Positions 1 to 8,011 of a stretch of DNA of 29,851 nucleotides are shown one piece after another. The notes below the pieces were generated by a model, which made no database searches, was not told the DNA's origin, and saw nothing but the letters and a program-made list of their open reading frames with translations. A program made the position numbers and the translations under genes. How positions within the stretch are numbered: the stretch's first letter is position 1; each line of letters opens with the position of its first letter. The stretch comes from Bacteroidales bacterium (GTDB taxonomy: Bacteria > Bacteroidota > Bacteroidia > Bacteroidales > F082): positions 1-29,851 of the forward strand of contig JALNZT010000044.1 in the NCBI GenBank assembly GCA_023229135.1, written 5' to 3'.

Positions 1-71
1 AAGCGAACCGCTGAAACAAACCATGGCTTAGAAAGCTGTAAAGCTAATTGAAAAATTTCTGTGCTATTCAT
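1..71 (-). CDS. ISL3-like transposase, N-terminal fragment cut by window edge
   Basis: An ATG on the minus strand at 71-69 opens a frame that runs without a stop off the left edge and gives 23 residues beginning MNSTEIFQLALQLSKPWFVS. The pattern EIFQLALxLxxPWFV is what I recall for the start of ISL3-family DDE transposases, where a short helix is followed by a conserved PWxV. Only this start is visible, so no zinc-binding or catalytic residues can be checked. No other candidate product was recognised. The identification rests on a short motif and is moderate. It would be an ordinary IS transposase acting on its own ends. Confidence 0.55.
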   Translation of the reverse strand, partial: MNSTEIFQLALQLSKPWFVSAVR

Positions 72-126
72 GGCCTAAAAATAAATCATTTCTCTATTTA
101 ATTTCCACTCGATTTCATATAGACCC
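1..126 (-). mobile_element. Possible ISL3-family insertion sequence, one end
   Basis: Upstream of the partial transposase start (71), reading inward from 126 on the minus strand, the sequence GGGTCTATATGAAATCG resembles the GG(G/C)TCT-type tips of ISL3 elements. I place the probable element boundary near 126 on that basis. The other end lies outside the window, so the matching inverted repeat and the target duplication cannot be seen. The boundary is a guess. Confidence 0.3.
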
Positions 127-236
127 GGAATTACCTGATACAGCTTGCCGTTTTTTTTAAAAGAACATCGGCTTCACGACTTATACTGGCGAACAATACA
201 AGCTATTTACTTGTTAACTTATAAAATATACTGAAC

Positions 237-542
237 ATGGACGCGCATAATTTTAAGTTTATAAAAACAGCAAGTGGAGGAATGTTTTACTCAGGAGATA
301 AAGTATATCCCGACGCCCATATCGACTTCTCTATTGCTGGTGATGGAATTATCTCGGCAGATAGCACAGAAGTTAAACCTGAGCTGAGCGGACAAGGATT
401 GGCTAAAGAATTGGTAATCACCTTGATAAATTATGCAGAAAAAGAAAACCTCAAAATAATTCCTGTATGCAGTTACGTGGTAGCTTTTTTTAAGAAGAAC
501 GTAGCCTATCACCCCATTTTAGCCGCTGAGGCAAGTCTTTAG
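237..542 (+). CDS. YjdJ-type GNAT N-acetyltransferase
   Basis: This is a small (101 aa) single-domain GNAT protein of the YjdJ/GTLP3-like family, which binds acetyl-CoA and is thought to acetylate an unknown small molecule or amine in the cytoplasm. The acetyl-CoA pyrophosphate-binding segment is ELSGQGLAKELV (about residues 50-61, matching RGxGxA with S-G-Q-G-L-A). It is followed by a helix and the family's typical C-terminal IIPVCSYVVAFFKKN (about 76-91). The length is normal for the family. The start is the ATG at 237. The next gene begins 23 bases after the stop on the same strand, so the two are probably co-transcribed. The substrate is unknown. Confidence 0.85.
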   Translation: MDAHNFKFIKTASGGMFYSGDKVYPDAHIDFSIAGDGIISADSTEVKPELSGQGLAKELVITLINYAEKENLKIIPVCSYVVAFFKKNVAYHPILAAEASL

Positions 543-565
543 CGATAAAAAAAGCTGATATTAAT

Positions 566-916
566 ATGCGCTGGATGAAATTTTCTATTGGTTTGTTTTT
601 TACCGGAGTGGGTATCCTCGGTGCGTTTTTGCCGGTTTTGCCTTCTACGGTTTTTTTTATAACAGCAGCATACTATTTCAGCCAAAGCTCAGAGAAAACA
701 GAACTGTGGCTGCTAAATCATCCACGCTTTGGCCCACCGGTCGTCAAGTGGCGTAAAGAAAGGGCCATCTCTAAGCCAGCCAAAGTATTGGCTTCAGGAA
801 GTATCACTGTTAGTGGCATCATTATCTATCTCGCTGAGCTACCCTTGATAGCGTCAGGATTTGCTTTTGCAGTGCTTATTGGCAGCCTTGCTTATATTTT
901 GACCAGGCCGTCTTAG
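566..916 (+). CDS. YbaN/DUF454 family inner-membrane protein
   Basis: This 116-aa protein belongs to the DUF454 (YbaN) family of small inner-membrane proteins of unknown role. The family hallmark is visible: a first hydrophobic segment with GVGILGAFLPVLPSTVFFI (about residues 16-34), then FSQSSEKTELWLLNHPRFG (about 39-57), then a basic WRKERAISKPAK loop (about 62-73) leading into two C-terminal membrane segments (about 76-93 and 96-112). The ATG at 566 is used; an ATG at 575 would lose only three residues. It follows the acetyltransferase by 23 bases and probably shares its transcript. Confidence 0.88.
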   Translation: MRWMKFSIGLFFTGVGILGAFLPVLPSTVFFITAAYYFSQSSEKTELWLLNHPRFGPPVVKWRKERAISKPAKVLASGSITVSGIIIYLAELPLIASGFAFAVLIGSLAYILTRPS

Positions 917-1183
917 AATTGGTTATTCGGTGTTCTCGACTTTGATTGCGATGCTCTTGATTCCACTTGATCCTGAAATCACGTATTGCAAAGATTTTTA
1001 ACAGTAATAGTTTTGAAGATCAGCAACTCAATCAACATTTCGCTGTCAATAACTATCAACTGTTTCGTTCTGTGTAGTTTACCGCTAATATTCAATTCTT
1101 ATTTTCGACTGTAAATCAGACATTTTATATTTCCTCCTAAATCGTCCTATTTTTCTTACTTTTGATGGGTAAAATATTTAACT
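917..1183. other. Intergenic stretch with ftsE promoter
   Basis: I see no convincing gene in these 267 bases. A TAnnTTTG box (TACTTTTG, 1157-1164) lies 19 bases before the ftsE ATG and is the likely -7 element. No good -33 TTTG was found at the usual distance. Confidence 0.5.
1157..1164 (+). promoter_or_regulatory. Bacteroidetes -7 box for ftsE
   Basis: TACTTTTG matches the Bacteroidetes primary-sigma -7 consensus TAnnTTTG exactly. It would start transcription about 15 bases before the ftsE ATG. Confidence 0.6.
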
Positions 1184-1867
1184 ATGACAGAGCCGGTAGT
1201 ATCGCTAAATAATCTCTCAATTTTTCAAAAAAATAACCTGGTGTTAGCCCATGTAAACCTAACTATCAATACCGGGGAATTTGTGTACCTGATTGGAAAA
1301 ACCGGCAGTGGAAAATCGTCATTACTTAAAACCTTATATGCCGAATTACCTGTTAGTGATGGTATAGCAAAGGTTGCGGGTTTTGATTTGCGTATGCTAA
1401 AGTCAAAAGATATACCTTATTTGCGTCGTAAGCTGGGCATTGTTTTTCAAGATTTTCAGCTCTTGTCGGATCGTTCGGTTGAGGATAACCTGGCTTTTGT
1501 GCTGAAAGCCACCGGCTGGAAAAATAAGTCAGATATCAACAGTCGTATCATTGAAGTGCTTGACGAAGTTGGCCTTAAGGGCAAACGGAACAAGATGCCC
1601 CACCAATTGTCGGGCGGCGAGCAGCAGCGGGTATCCATCGCACGTGCCTTACTCAACGAACCTTTACTTATTTTGGCGGATGAGCCGACCGGAAATCTTG
1701 ACCCAGAGACTTCCAACGATATTATGCGCTTGCTAATTCGTATCAGCGAGGCAGGTCAGGCAGTAATGATGGCAACGCACAACTACAACCTGATTCACAA
1801 ATTTCCATCACGCATTATAAAGTGTGAAGAGGGCGCAGTGATTGGCTCAAGTAACCAGCTCGATTAG
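1184..1867 (+). CDS. ftsE: Cell division ATP-binding protein FtsE
   Basis: This 227-aa ABC ATPase matches FtsE, the cytoplasmic partner of the membrane protein FtsX, which together activate peptidoglycan hydrolases at the septum. Walker A is GKTGSGKSS (38-46), the Q-loop lies in VFQDFQLL (88-94), the signature is LSGGEQQR (142-149), Walker B is LLILADEPTGNLD (161-173) and the switch histidine is H199 in MATHN. The FQDFQLL and ADEPTGNLDP stretches are typical of FtsE/LolD-type ATPases. No ftsX lies in the window; in Bacteroidetes the two genes are often separate. The last 21 bases overlap the 3' end of the convergent glycosyltransferase gene. LolD is the main alternative identity. Confidence 0.82.
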   Translation: MTEPVVSLNNLSIFQKNNLVLAHVNLTINTGEFVYLIGKTGSGKSSLLKTLYAELPVSDGIAKVAGFDLRMLKSKDIPYLRRKLGIVFQDFQLLSDRSVEDNLAFVLKATGWKNKSDINSRIIEVLDEVGLKGKRNKMPHQLSGGEQQRVSIARALLNEPLLILADEPTGNLDPETSNDIMRLLIRISEAGQAVMMATHNYNLIHKFPSRIIKCEEGAVIGSSNQLD

Positions 1868-2974
1868 TTTTTCCACATTATTTCCGTTATGGTAAAGCAA
1901 GGCTAGCTTTTCTTTTCTGAGGCTGATACTTTCTTCTGTGAAAGGCGTTTTCATCAAACGTTTCAACTGTTTTTTCAGGGTTTTGGCGTCATTAGCAATT
2001 ATACAAAGGCTGTCCAATGCGCTTCCGCTCAACATTTTATCGTTTACCAAAGCAAAGCGACCGTTGTAAAGCGTATTTAAAAGCTTCAGCTTGAGTCCAG
2101 TAGCCTGAAAAGTAATAGAAACATTCACTTGAGCTTCTTGTATCAACTTGTTGAGGGCTTCATCAGTAGGATTGGCGATTAGCTCAACTTTGGGCATCTC
2201 TGCAAGAAACTGAATGAGATGGCGCGGAGGATGCAGGCCGGCCACTTTCAAAGGTATATCGAGGTCGTTAAAGACTTCGTTCACCAAAAAACGTACTGCA
2301 TTAAAGTTTTCTGCCACCGATAAATTACCGTGATATAACGCAAAGTTGCCCTTTCCGGTTTTGATATTCACTTCTTTGTGAGGATGAAAAGCCGGTACAA
2401 AAGCCACCCGAGCATAATGAGCAGCGAAATAGTCGGCGTCTTTTTGGCTGATGGCGATAAGCTGATGAGCCCGCGCCAGTGTTTTTTGGAATTTTTTAAG
2501 CTTGCCGGCCTCATTATAAAAGTAATACTTCTTAAAAAGTGCCGATTCGGCTTTAGCCAAATTAAGGTAATATTCGTGCTCTACATTGTGGGTGCGTACG
2601 CTTATCTTTCGATTCGATAAGCGCTTATCTTTTAGTAGGATACAAGTGTGGAGGCCTTCGAGTAAGATAGGAAAATTGTCTTTTAGCAGGTTTTCAACCA
2701 AACTTTCTGAGCTGCGTGAACTTACAATATAAGGGATGTTTTTGAAGAGGTGTTTCTTAGAAATATCTCTTTTATAATACGTTACTTCAAAGCATATTTC
2801 TTCTAAAATTGCGGCAGGTTTTCGTCCATATTCATAGCAATGCAGATGGACTTTCACGCCGTTTTCTGAGAGTGCTTTTACCTTGAAAAACACGTCAATC
2901 ACGCCGCCATAATTAGCCGGCCAGGGCACATCGAAAGATACGATATGGAGATGCTTTTCAGGTGTATTGTTCAT
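1847..2974 (-). CDS. GT4-like glycosyltransferase
   Basis: This 375-aa protein has the two-lobed plan of a GT-B glycosyltransferase. The N-terminal lobe begins HIVSFDVPWPANYGGVIDVF (10-29), the usual G-G motif of GT4 donors/acceptors. The C-terminal lobe begins near FALYHGNLSVAENF (about 213-226). Towards the end, ATGLKLKLLNTLYNGRFALVND stands where GT4 enzymes have the E-x7-E motif, although the first glutamate is not obvious (KLKLLNTLYNG). It probably adds a sugar to a cell-surface glycan at the cytoplasmic face. It starts 17 bases inside the upstream glycosyltransferase gene, so the two are translationally coupled. The 3' end overlaps ftsE by 21 bases, tail to tail. Confidence 0.75.
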   Translation of the reverse strand: MNNTPEKHLHIVSFDVPWPANYGGVIDVFFKVKALSENGVKVHLHCYEYGRKPAAILEEICFEVTYYKRDISKKHLFKNIPYIVSSRSSESLVENLLKDNFPILLEGLHTCILLKDKRLSNRKISVRTHNVEHEYYLNLAKAESALFKKYYFYNEAGKLKKFQKTLARAHQLIAISQKDADYFAAHYARVAFVPAFHPHKEVNIKTGKGNFALYHGNLSVAENFNAVRFLVNEVFNDLDIPLKVAGLHPPRHLIQFLAEMPKVELIANPTDEALNKLIQEAQVNVSITFQATGLKLKLLNTLYNGRFALVNDKMLSGSALDSLCIIANDAKTLKKQLKRLMKTPFTEESISLRKEKLALLYHNGNNVEKLIELVT

Positions 2975-4073
2975 AAATTTTTAATAATACTTTTTCCTCA
3001 TTTTCCCAGCATAACTCGTGAGCTGCAAAAGTAAGCTTATTTTTCCATTTGGCGCGCAAGGCTTTGTTATCAAGGCTTTCGCGTATTATCGCCGCTATGG
3101 CCTCAGGCTGATGCGAAGGTATAAAAGTGCCTATTTGATACTGCTCAATGATGCGTTTTATCTCTGGCAGATCACTGGCAATAACCGGAACACCAGCCTG
3201 GATAAAGTCAAATAACTTATTAGGTAAACTAAATTTATAATTAAGGTTTGTGGCTTTGTCCAGCGTGAAACCAAGATCGGCGAGCCTTGTATAGCGCATC
3301 AATTCGTTGTATGGCATACGCGGCAAAAATCGGATTTTTTCAGAAAGCTGTTCTTTTTCGCACAGCCCTTTCAAAACCGGAAGCACATCGCCGCCGCCGA
3401 TAATCAACAACAGGCAATCATCTAAGTATTTAAGACTTTGCACCAGCTCTTCTGCACCTCGCTGTATATTGATGCCAGACCCTTGTAAAACAAGCAAGTT
3501 TTTATCCTCGGGCAGCCCGAGTATTCCACGGCTGCTGGAGAAGTCTTGATTCAACCTAAAAGGCACATTACGAACTATATGCACCTTGATATTGTATTTT
3601 TCGCGAAACAAATCGGCGATGGAATCATTTACGGTGATCATCTCCTGCATACGCGAAAGCACCAGTTTTTCAATGGCTTTCCATACCTTTTGCACCACCG
3701 GGCGATTGGTCAATTCAGGTGTTTCGGTGAAGTATTCATGGCTGTCGTAAACCAAGGGCACTTTTTTTATTCTGGAAATAATAAAATTGGGTAAAAGGGT
3801 GTCTAAATCATTGGAAACTAATAAATCAGCTTTCTTAAAAAGCAGTAAAAAGAATAAGCGAATATTAAAAAAAGCATAAAATAAAGGCCCTTTTTCAAAC
3901 ATTAAACGCATCCTGCTGGTTTGATATGGCCGCTGATCCATGGGCGGACTTTGCTTTAGCCGTCGGCCAATAAGCACCACGCTGAAACCCGCTTTTTGCA
4001 TGCTCAGGCAGGATTTATGCACCCGCTGATCGGTCACCAAATCGTTTATCACAGAAACGTAAACAGTTTTCAA
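2958..4073 (-). CDS. GT4 family glycosyltransferase
   Basis: This 371-aa GT-B-fold enzyme resembles group 1 (GT4) glycosyltransferases. The N-lobe starts VYVSVINDLVTDQRVHK (4-20), a common opening in Bacteroidetes enzymes. DLLVSNDLDTLLP and YDSHEYFTETPEL (about 83-124) form the acceptor side. The donor side has NKLFDFIQAGVPVIASDLPE (about 286-305), the typical E/F-x-A-G-V-P-V-I segment. The start is a TTG at 4073, the only usual start codon before an upstream in-frame stop. A CAAACTTA box (the TAnnTTTG complement) lies at 4098-4105. It is the first gene of a two-gene operon with the downstream glycosyltransferase. The sugar and the acceptor cannot be told. Confidence 0.82.
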   Translation of the reverse strand: MKTVYVSVINDLVTDQRVHKSCLSMQKAGFSVVLIGRRLKQSPPMDQRPYQTSRMRLMFEKGPLFYAFFNIRLFFLLLFKKADLLVSNDLDTLLPNFIISRIKKVPLVYDSHEYFTETPELTNRPVVQKVWKAIEKLVLSRMQEMITVNDSIADLFREKYNIKVHIVRNVPFRLNQDFSSSRGILGLPEDKNLLVLQGSGINIQRGAEELVQSLKYLDDCLLLIIGGGDVLPVLKGLCEKEQLSEKIRFLPRMPYNELMRYTRLADLGFTLDKATNLNYKFSLPNKLFDFIQAGVPVIASDLPEIKRIIEQYQIGTFIPSHQPEAIAAIIRESLDNKALRAKWKNKLTFAAHELCWENEEKVLLKIYEQYT

Positions 4074-4097
4074 GCAAATGGGTTTAAATACAAACTA

Positions 4098-4105
4098 CAA
4101 ACTTA
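4098..4105 (-). promoter_or_regulatory. -7 box for glycosyltransferase operon
   Basis: Read on the minus strand this is TAAGTTTG, an exact TAnnTTTG match, 25 bases before the TTG start at 4073. Confidence 0.5.
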
Positions 4106-4150
4106 CCTAATGAAATAACTCCGATTCACCTGCTATTATTATTAATTAAC

Positions 4151-4158
4151 TACTTTTG
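4151..4158 (+). promoter_or_regulatory. -7 box overlapping the apparent murB start
   Basis: TACTTTTG matches TAnnTTTG exactly. Its last three bases are the TTG that a gene caller would use as the murB start, so the real start is probably further in (see murB). Confidence 0.5.
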
Positions 4159-5190
4159 AGCAAAATTTTAGACGTTTTGGATCGCTTTTACAATCTGAAA
4201 AATTACAACAGCTTTGGCCTGAATGTCGTAGCAAGTTATTTTGCCAACGTGGATTCTCTAGCCCAGTTGAAGGATCTGATGCAAAGTCCGGGTTTTAAAG
4301 AAGATAGGAGACTGGTACTTGGTGGAGGAAGCAATGTCTTGTTTTTAGATGATTTTTTTGACGGACTGGTTATTCATTACACAAAAACAGGTTGGGAAAT
4401 TGTAGAAGAAACTGAAAACGAGGTGATAGTTCGCGCTCATGCAGGAACCAACTGGTCCGATTTTGTTGATGAAATGGTTGATGCAGGCTATCACGGTATC
4501 GAAAATCTATCACTGATACCGGGCAATGTAGGTGCTGCACCCATGCAAAATATCGGGGCCTATGGCGTTGAACTTAAAGATAGTTTTGAAAAGCTTGAAG
4601 CATTCGACTTTCAAACAGGCAAGCTGGTCAGCTTTGACAAAAAAAGCTGTGATTTCGGCTATCGTTCCAGTTTTTTCAAGCATGGAGGCAAAGACAGGTA
4701 TTTTATTTTGTCGGTGCAGTTGAGGCTGAAAAAACAGGGGCAACTCAATAGGGGGTATGGAAATATTTCTGATTATCTAAAGCAGCAAGGAGTAGAAAAT
4801 CCTTCAATAAAAGATTTAAGCCAGGCCATAAAAGCTATCCGTAGCAGCAAACTTCCCGATCCTCTTGTGATTGGAAATGCCGGAAGCTTCTTTAAAAATC
4901 CGGTTATTCATCAACTTTTGTTTGAGGATCTACAACAAGAATTTCCTAAAATCCCGTCTTATCCGTCAGGCACCAGCATGATTAAAGTCCCGGCAGCCTG
5001 GCTAATCGACCAGGCAGGTTGGAAAGGCTACCGCAAAGGTGATGCCGGTGTGCATGAAAAGCAAGCCCTGGTGCTTGTGAATTATGGAAACGCTGTCGGT
5101 AGGGAGATTTTTGCGCTTGCCATGCAAATCCAACTGGATGTTAAAAATAAGTTCGGCATCCAGCTTGAACCCGAAGTAAATATTATTTGA
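4156..5190 (+). CDS. murB: UDP-N-acetylenolpyruvoylglucosamine reductase MurB
   Basis: MurB reduces UDP-GlcNAc-enolpyruvate to UDP-MurNAc with NADPH and FAD in the cytoplasm, the second committed step of peptidoglycan synthesis. The FAD-binding part shows LVLGGGSNVLFLDD (about 54-67) and IENLSLIPGNVGAAPMQNIGAYG (about 115-137). The catalytic serine is in GNAGSFFKNP (S244), and the C-terminus has LEPEVNI. The roughly 340-aa length is normal for the E. coli-like type I enzyme. The start is uncertain. An in-frame stop lies at 4147-4149 and there is no ATG before the first conserved block. The candidates are TTG 4156 (inside a -7 box), ATT 4165 and TTG 4177. Starting at 4177 keeps the conserved NYNSFG block. 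Confidence 0.95.
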   Translation: MSKILDVLDRFYNLKNYNSFGLNVVASYFANVDSLAQLKDLMQSPGFKEDRRLVLGGGSNVLFLDDFFDGLVIHYTKTGWEIVEETENEVIVRAHAGTNWSDFVDEMVDAGYHGIENLSLIPGNVGAAPMQNIGAYGVELKDSFEKLEAFDFQTGKLVSFDKKSCDFGYRSSFFKHGGKDRYFILSVQLRLKKQGQLNRGYGNISDYLKQQGVENPSIKDLSQAIKAIRSSKLPDPLVIGNAGSFFKNPVIHQLLFEDLQQEFPKIPSYPSGTSMIKVPAAWLIDQAGWKGYRKGDAGVHEKQALVLVNYGNAVGREIFALAMQIQLDVKNKFGIQLEPEVNII

Positions 5191-5209
5191 TACGACCAAT
5201 TTTAGCAGC

Positions 5210-5238
5210 ATTGTTGAATCAGAAGTTTTGTAAATTTG
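5210..5238 (+). promoter_or_regulatory. Promoter for LTA-synthase-like gene
   Basis: ATTG (5210-5213), 17 bases, then TAAATTTG (5231-5238) fits the Bacteroidetes -33/-7 pattern. The ATG at 5264 follows 25 bases after the box. Confidence 0.6.
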
Positions 5239-5263
5239 TTTACTTGGAGAAACAACGAAACCA

Positions 5264-7585
5264 ATGAAGTCAAAAGGAATATTCTTCAACTATTTCAATA
5301 TCATTTTGTTCAGCTGGACCGTGTTATTGTTAGCGCGATTGGCGGAAACCTTGGTAATCGTGCTGAAATTTGGCGAACTTGATTCGCTGTTTCTTTCAGA
5401 AACGATCGGCTTGGGCTTCGATTTTTTGTTTGTGAGCACGCTGCTGATATTGGTTTTTCCGATTTACTGGGCTTTGAGCAAAGCTTCTTCTACTGCTGCT
5501 AACATTGTTTTCCTATCGATAATTTTAATTTTCTCGACGCTTCACTTTTTACTCCTCGGCTATTTTGTGCATCAGCTTAAACCACTCGATGTTTTTCTGT
5601 TTCAATATACTTTAGAAGAGGTTTATTTGACTGTGAAAACATCGGGCGTAAATACCTTAACTAATCTTGTATTTATATTGGTTTTTGCGCTAGCAGGCCT
5701 TGCCTTTTTTGTGTGGCTCACAAAACGTATATTTCGAGCCTCAACGGTTAAAATTGTTTACCTGCTGATCTTCGTCTCCTTACCGTTATTCCTGATTCGG
5801 CAAGTATTTTTGGCTGAAGAAGTCGATAAATTCGCGCTTAACAAATCTGTGTCATTTTATTCAAATACAATAAAGAAATACTGTTTTGAGAAAGCTGACG
5901 ATCACCTTTCTTATAGCCAGCGCGATGCTAAAGCATTTCAGGAAGCAAACGCATCAAAAACATTTATTGATTTTAATTATCCTTTATTGCGCCATTTTGA
6001 ACAACAAAATGTCTTGAAACCTTATTTTCGTGAGTTTGATACTGCCCCAAATATTGTCATCCTGCTAGTAGAAGGTTTAAACGATGATTTTATCCATGAA
6101 TATAGGGGTGCTGAGCTGATGCCTTTTTTGAGTGATTTAAAACGTAAAAGTTTGTATTGGGATCGCTGCTTTACACTAGGCGAACGCTCATTTGCTGCAA
6201 TACCTTCGATAACAGGTAGTTTACCTTATGCCGGAAAAGGATTTATGGGCTTGAAAGCTAATTATCCACGTCATTTTTCTTTAGTTTCTGTGTTAAATGC
6301 AAACAATTATTTTACTACTTTTTTTTATGGACAGGCTTCTTGGTTTAATAAAAAAGACCGCTTTTTTGAGTACAATAATATCGATAGCGTTCTCGATAAC
6401 AGCAAGTTTGATGATAAATATCAAAAAATAGTTGAAGAGAATTATTTCTGGGGATACAATGACAAGGATCTGTACCGACAATCGCTGGAGATAATAGCAG
6501 GTCGATCTCGGAAACCCTACTTAGACATCTATTTCACAGGTACGAGCCATTCGCCTTACAGGATTTCGGAGCATGAAAAATACGAGGCAAAATTTCAGGT
6601 TTTGCTCGAAAAGCTTGAAAACAAAGCTGATGTTGACTTTTTTCAAACCTATAAAAAGTATGTCCTGACCTTGATTTTTGTTGATGATGCGCTGGAAGAA
6701 TTCATCTCCGAAAGTCGGAAATCTGAGGATTTTGAAAACACGATTTTCATCATCACTGGCGACCACCCGATGACTGAAATGCCAATCGAAAATTCTTTGA
6801 AGCGCTATCATGTTCCCTTGCTTTTTTATTCGGATAAACTAATAAAACCCGACAAGATCTCAGGTAAAACAAGTCATCTCGATATTTATGAAAGCCTACT
6901 TTCTTTGTTAGCAGATTATGGCGTTGAACCGCCTGAATATACCGCTGCTTTGGGCGGAAAACTTCCGGTGAGTAATGAAACCACGGGAACAAAATTGTTT
7001 TTTATGAATGATAATCGTGAAATCATCGATTATTTGTCAGGCACATACTATCTAACTGGAGAAGAGTTGTTTAGGGTAGGAGTTGACCTGGATTTAACTA
7101 AAATTGACGATAAGAATAAGTTGCAAAAACTAAAAAATGAACTGGATAACTTTAGGAAAACAAGTGAATACGTGAGCTTGAACAATAAGATTTTGCCAGA
7201 TACTGTTTACCATAAAGGCTTACTTCATCATTTGTATTATGCTGAAAGCTATTTAGATTCAATAAATTTCAATAAAGAATTTCATAATTTAATTCCCGGA
7301 ATTGAGGTGAGAAATAAGGTGTTGAATTATGATATAGATTTTGACTATTCCATAGAAAATAGTGATAAATTGTTGTTGGTTTTCCAACTTTCCACCAACA
7401 ACGACAGCGTTGTGCTTTGGCAAACCAGAGAACTTAAACCTTCTGAAAATAGCTTTCACCGGCAGCTAATAGTGCGGCAACAAAAGGTGTCAGACTCGCT
7501 ATTAAAATTTAAAACTTTTATTTGGAACCGAAGTCAAGCAGAAACCAAAATCAGCAATGTGAAAGTAGCGGTATGGGGTCAATAA
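5264..7585 (+). CDS. LTA synthase-like membrane phosphotransferase (sulfatase superfamily)
   Basis: This 773-aa protein has about five N-terminal membrane segments (about 8-28, 45-70, 78-100, 130-152 and 160-182) followed by a large extracytoplasmic alkaline-phosphatase/sulfatase-fold domain. Metal and active-site landmarks are PNIVILLVEG (E270), GERSF (S309 where LtaS-type enzymes carry the threonine nucleophile), FTGTSHSPY and TGDHPMTE (D500, H501). Such proteins transfer phosphoglycerol or phosphoethanolamine groups onto surface glycans or lipids. The ERSFxxxPSITGSLP form is what I recall from a Bacteroidetes subgroup, so serine may be normal there. About 150 residues after the catalytic domain are not assigned. 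The substrate is unknown. It is followed closely by two small membrane-protein genes. Confidence 0.78.
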   Translation: MKSKGIFFNYFNIILFSWTVLLLARLAETLVIVLKFGELDSLFLSETIGLGFDFLFVSTLLILVFPIYWALSKASSTAANIVFLSIILIFSTLHFLLLGYFVHQLKPLDVFLFQYTLEEVYLTVKTSGVNTLTNLVFILVFALAGLAFFVWLTKRIFRASTVKIVYLLIFVSLPLFLIRQVFLAEEVDKFALNKSVSFYSNTIKKYCFEKADDHLSYSQRDAKAFQEANASKTFIDFNYPLLRHFEQQNVLKPYFREFDTAPNIVILLVEGLNDDFIHEYRGAELMPFLSDLKRKSLYWDRCFTLGERSFAAIPSITGSLPYAGKGFMGLKANYPRHFSLVSVLNANNYFTTFFYGQASWFNKKDRFFEYNNIDSVLDNSKFDDKYQKIVEENYFWGYNDKDLYRQSLEIIAGRSRKPYLDIYFTGTSHSPYRISEHEKYEAKFQVLLEKLENKADVDFFQTYKKYVLTLIFVDDALEEFISESRKSEDFENTIFIITGDHPMTEMPIENSLKRYHVPLLFYSDKLIKPDKISGKTSHLDIYESLLSLLADYGVEPPEYTAALGGKLPVSNETTGTKLFFMNDNREIIDYLSGTYYLTGEELFRVGVDLDLTKIDDKNKLQKLKNELDNFRKTSEYVSLNNKILPDTVYHKGLLHHLYYAESYLDSINFNKEFHNLIPGIEVRNKVLNYDIDFDYSIENSDKLLLVFQLSTNNDSVVLWQTRELKPSENSFHRQLIVRQQKVSDSLLKFKTFIWNRSQAETKISNVKVAVWGQ

Positions 7586-7600
7586 TTTGAGATTAAAGTT

Positions 7601-8011
7601 TTGAAGGATTTCAAAGACTATTTAGAAATGTTTCTAAATAATATTAACTTCGCTTCGTTAAACAGTGAGATAATGAAACGGCTTCGTCCAAAAGAGTTAT
7701 GGGATTTTTTAAAAAAGAACCTCGAAGGATTTATCTGGCTGTCGGCATTGTTGCTTTTGGCACTGATGTCGCCGGCACTTGATACGCCAAGCTTGTGCGT
7801 CTTTCGTTGGCTTGGCATAGAATCTTGTCCCGGTTGTGGCTTGGGGCATAGCGTTTCAGCAGTTTTTCATGGACAAATTAAAGCCTCTTTTAACTATCAC
7901 CCACTTGGTATTTTTGCAATTTTCATTTTAAGCATCAGAAGTATTTTGGTGTTTAAAGCATATTTTCTTTACCAAAAACAAAAATCACAGTATTATGACC
8001 AAAATTTATGA
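7601..8011 (+). CDS. DUF2752 family membrane protein
   Basis: The protein carries the DUF2752 core: SLCVFRWLGIESCPGCGLGHSVSAVFHGQ (about 64-92) with the CPxCG motif, a membrane segment before it (about 43-60) and another after it (about 101-120). The family is small, membrane-bound and of unknown function. The longest frame starts at a TTG (7601). An ATG at 7673 (MKRLRPKELWDFLKKN) gives 112 aa, nearer to the family's usual size, and is equally likely. It begins 15 bases after the phosphotransferase stop. Its last 17 bases overlap the TM2-protein gene, so the two are likely coupled. Confidence 0.8.
   Translation: MKDFKDYLEMFLNNINFASLNSEIMKRLRPKELWDFLKKNLEGFIWLSALLLLALMSPALDTPSLCVFRWLGIESCPGCGLGHSVSAVFHGQIKASFNYHPLGIFAIFILSIRSILVFKAYFLYQKQKSQYYDQNL

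Noticed and set aside
923..991. Short minus-strand frame encoding a 23-codon tail ending in SIAIKVENTE
   Set aside because: It looks slightly protein-like and might be a gene remnant, but it is too short, with a stop just upstream, to support a call.
7601..7672. First 24 codons of the DUF2752 gene as certain coding sequence
   Set aside because: The TTG start is weak and the ATG at 7673 gives a family-sized protein, so the extension is left open.
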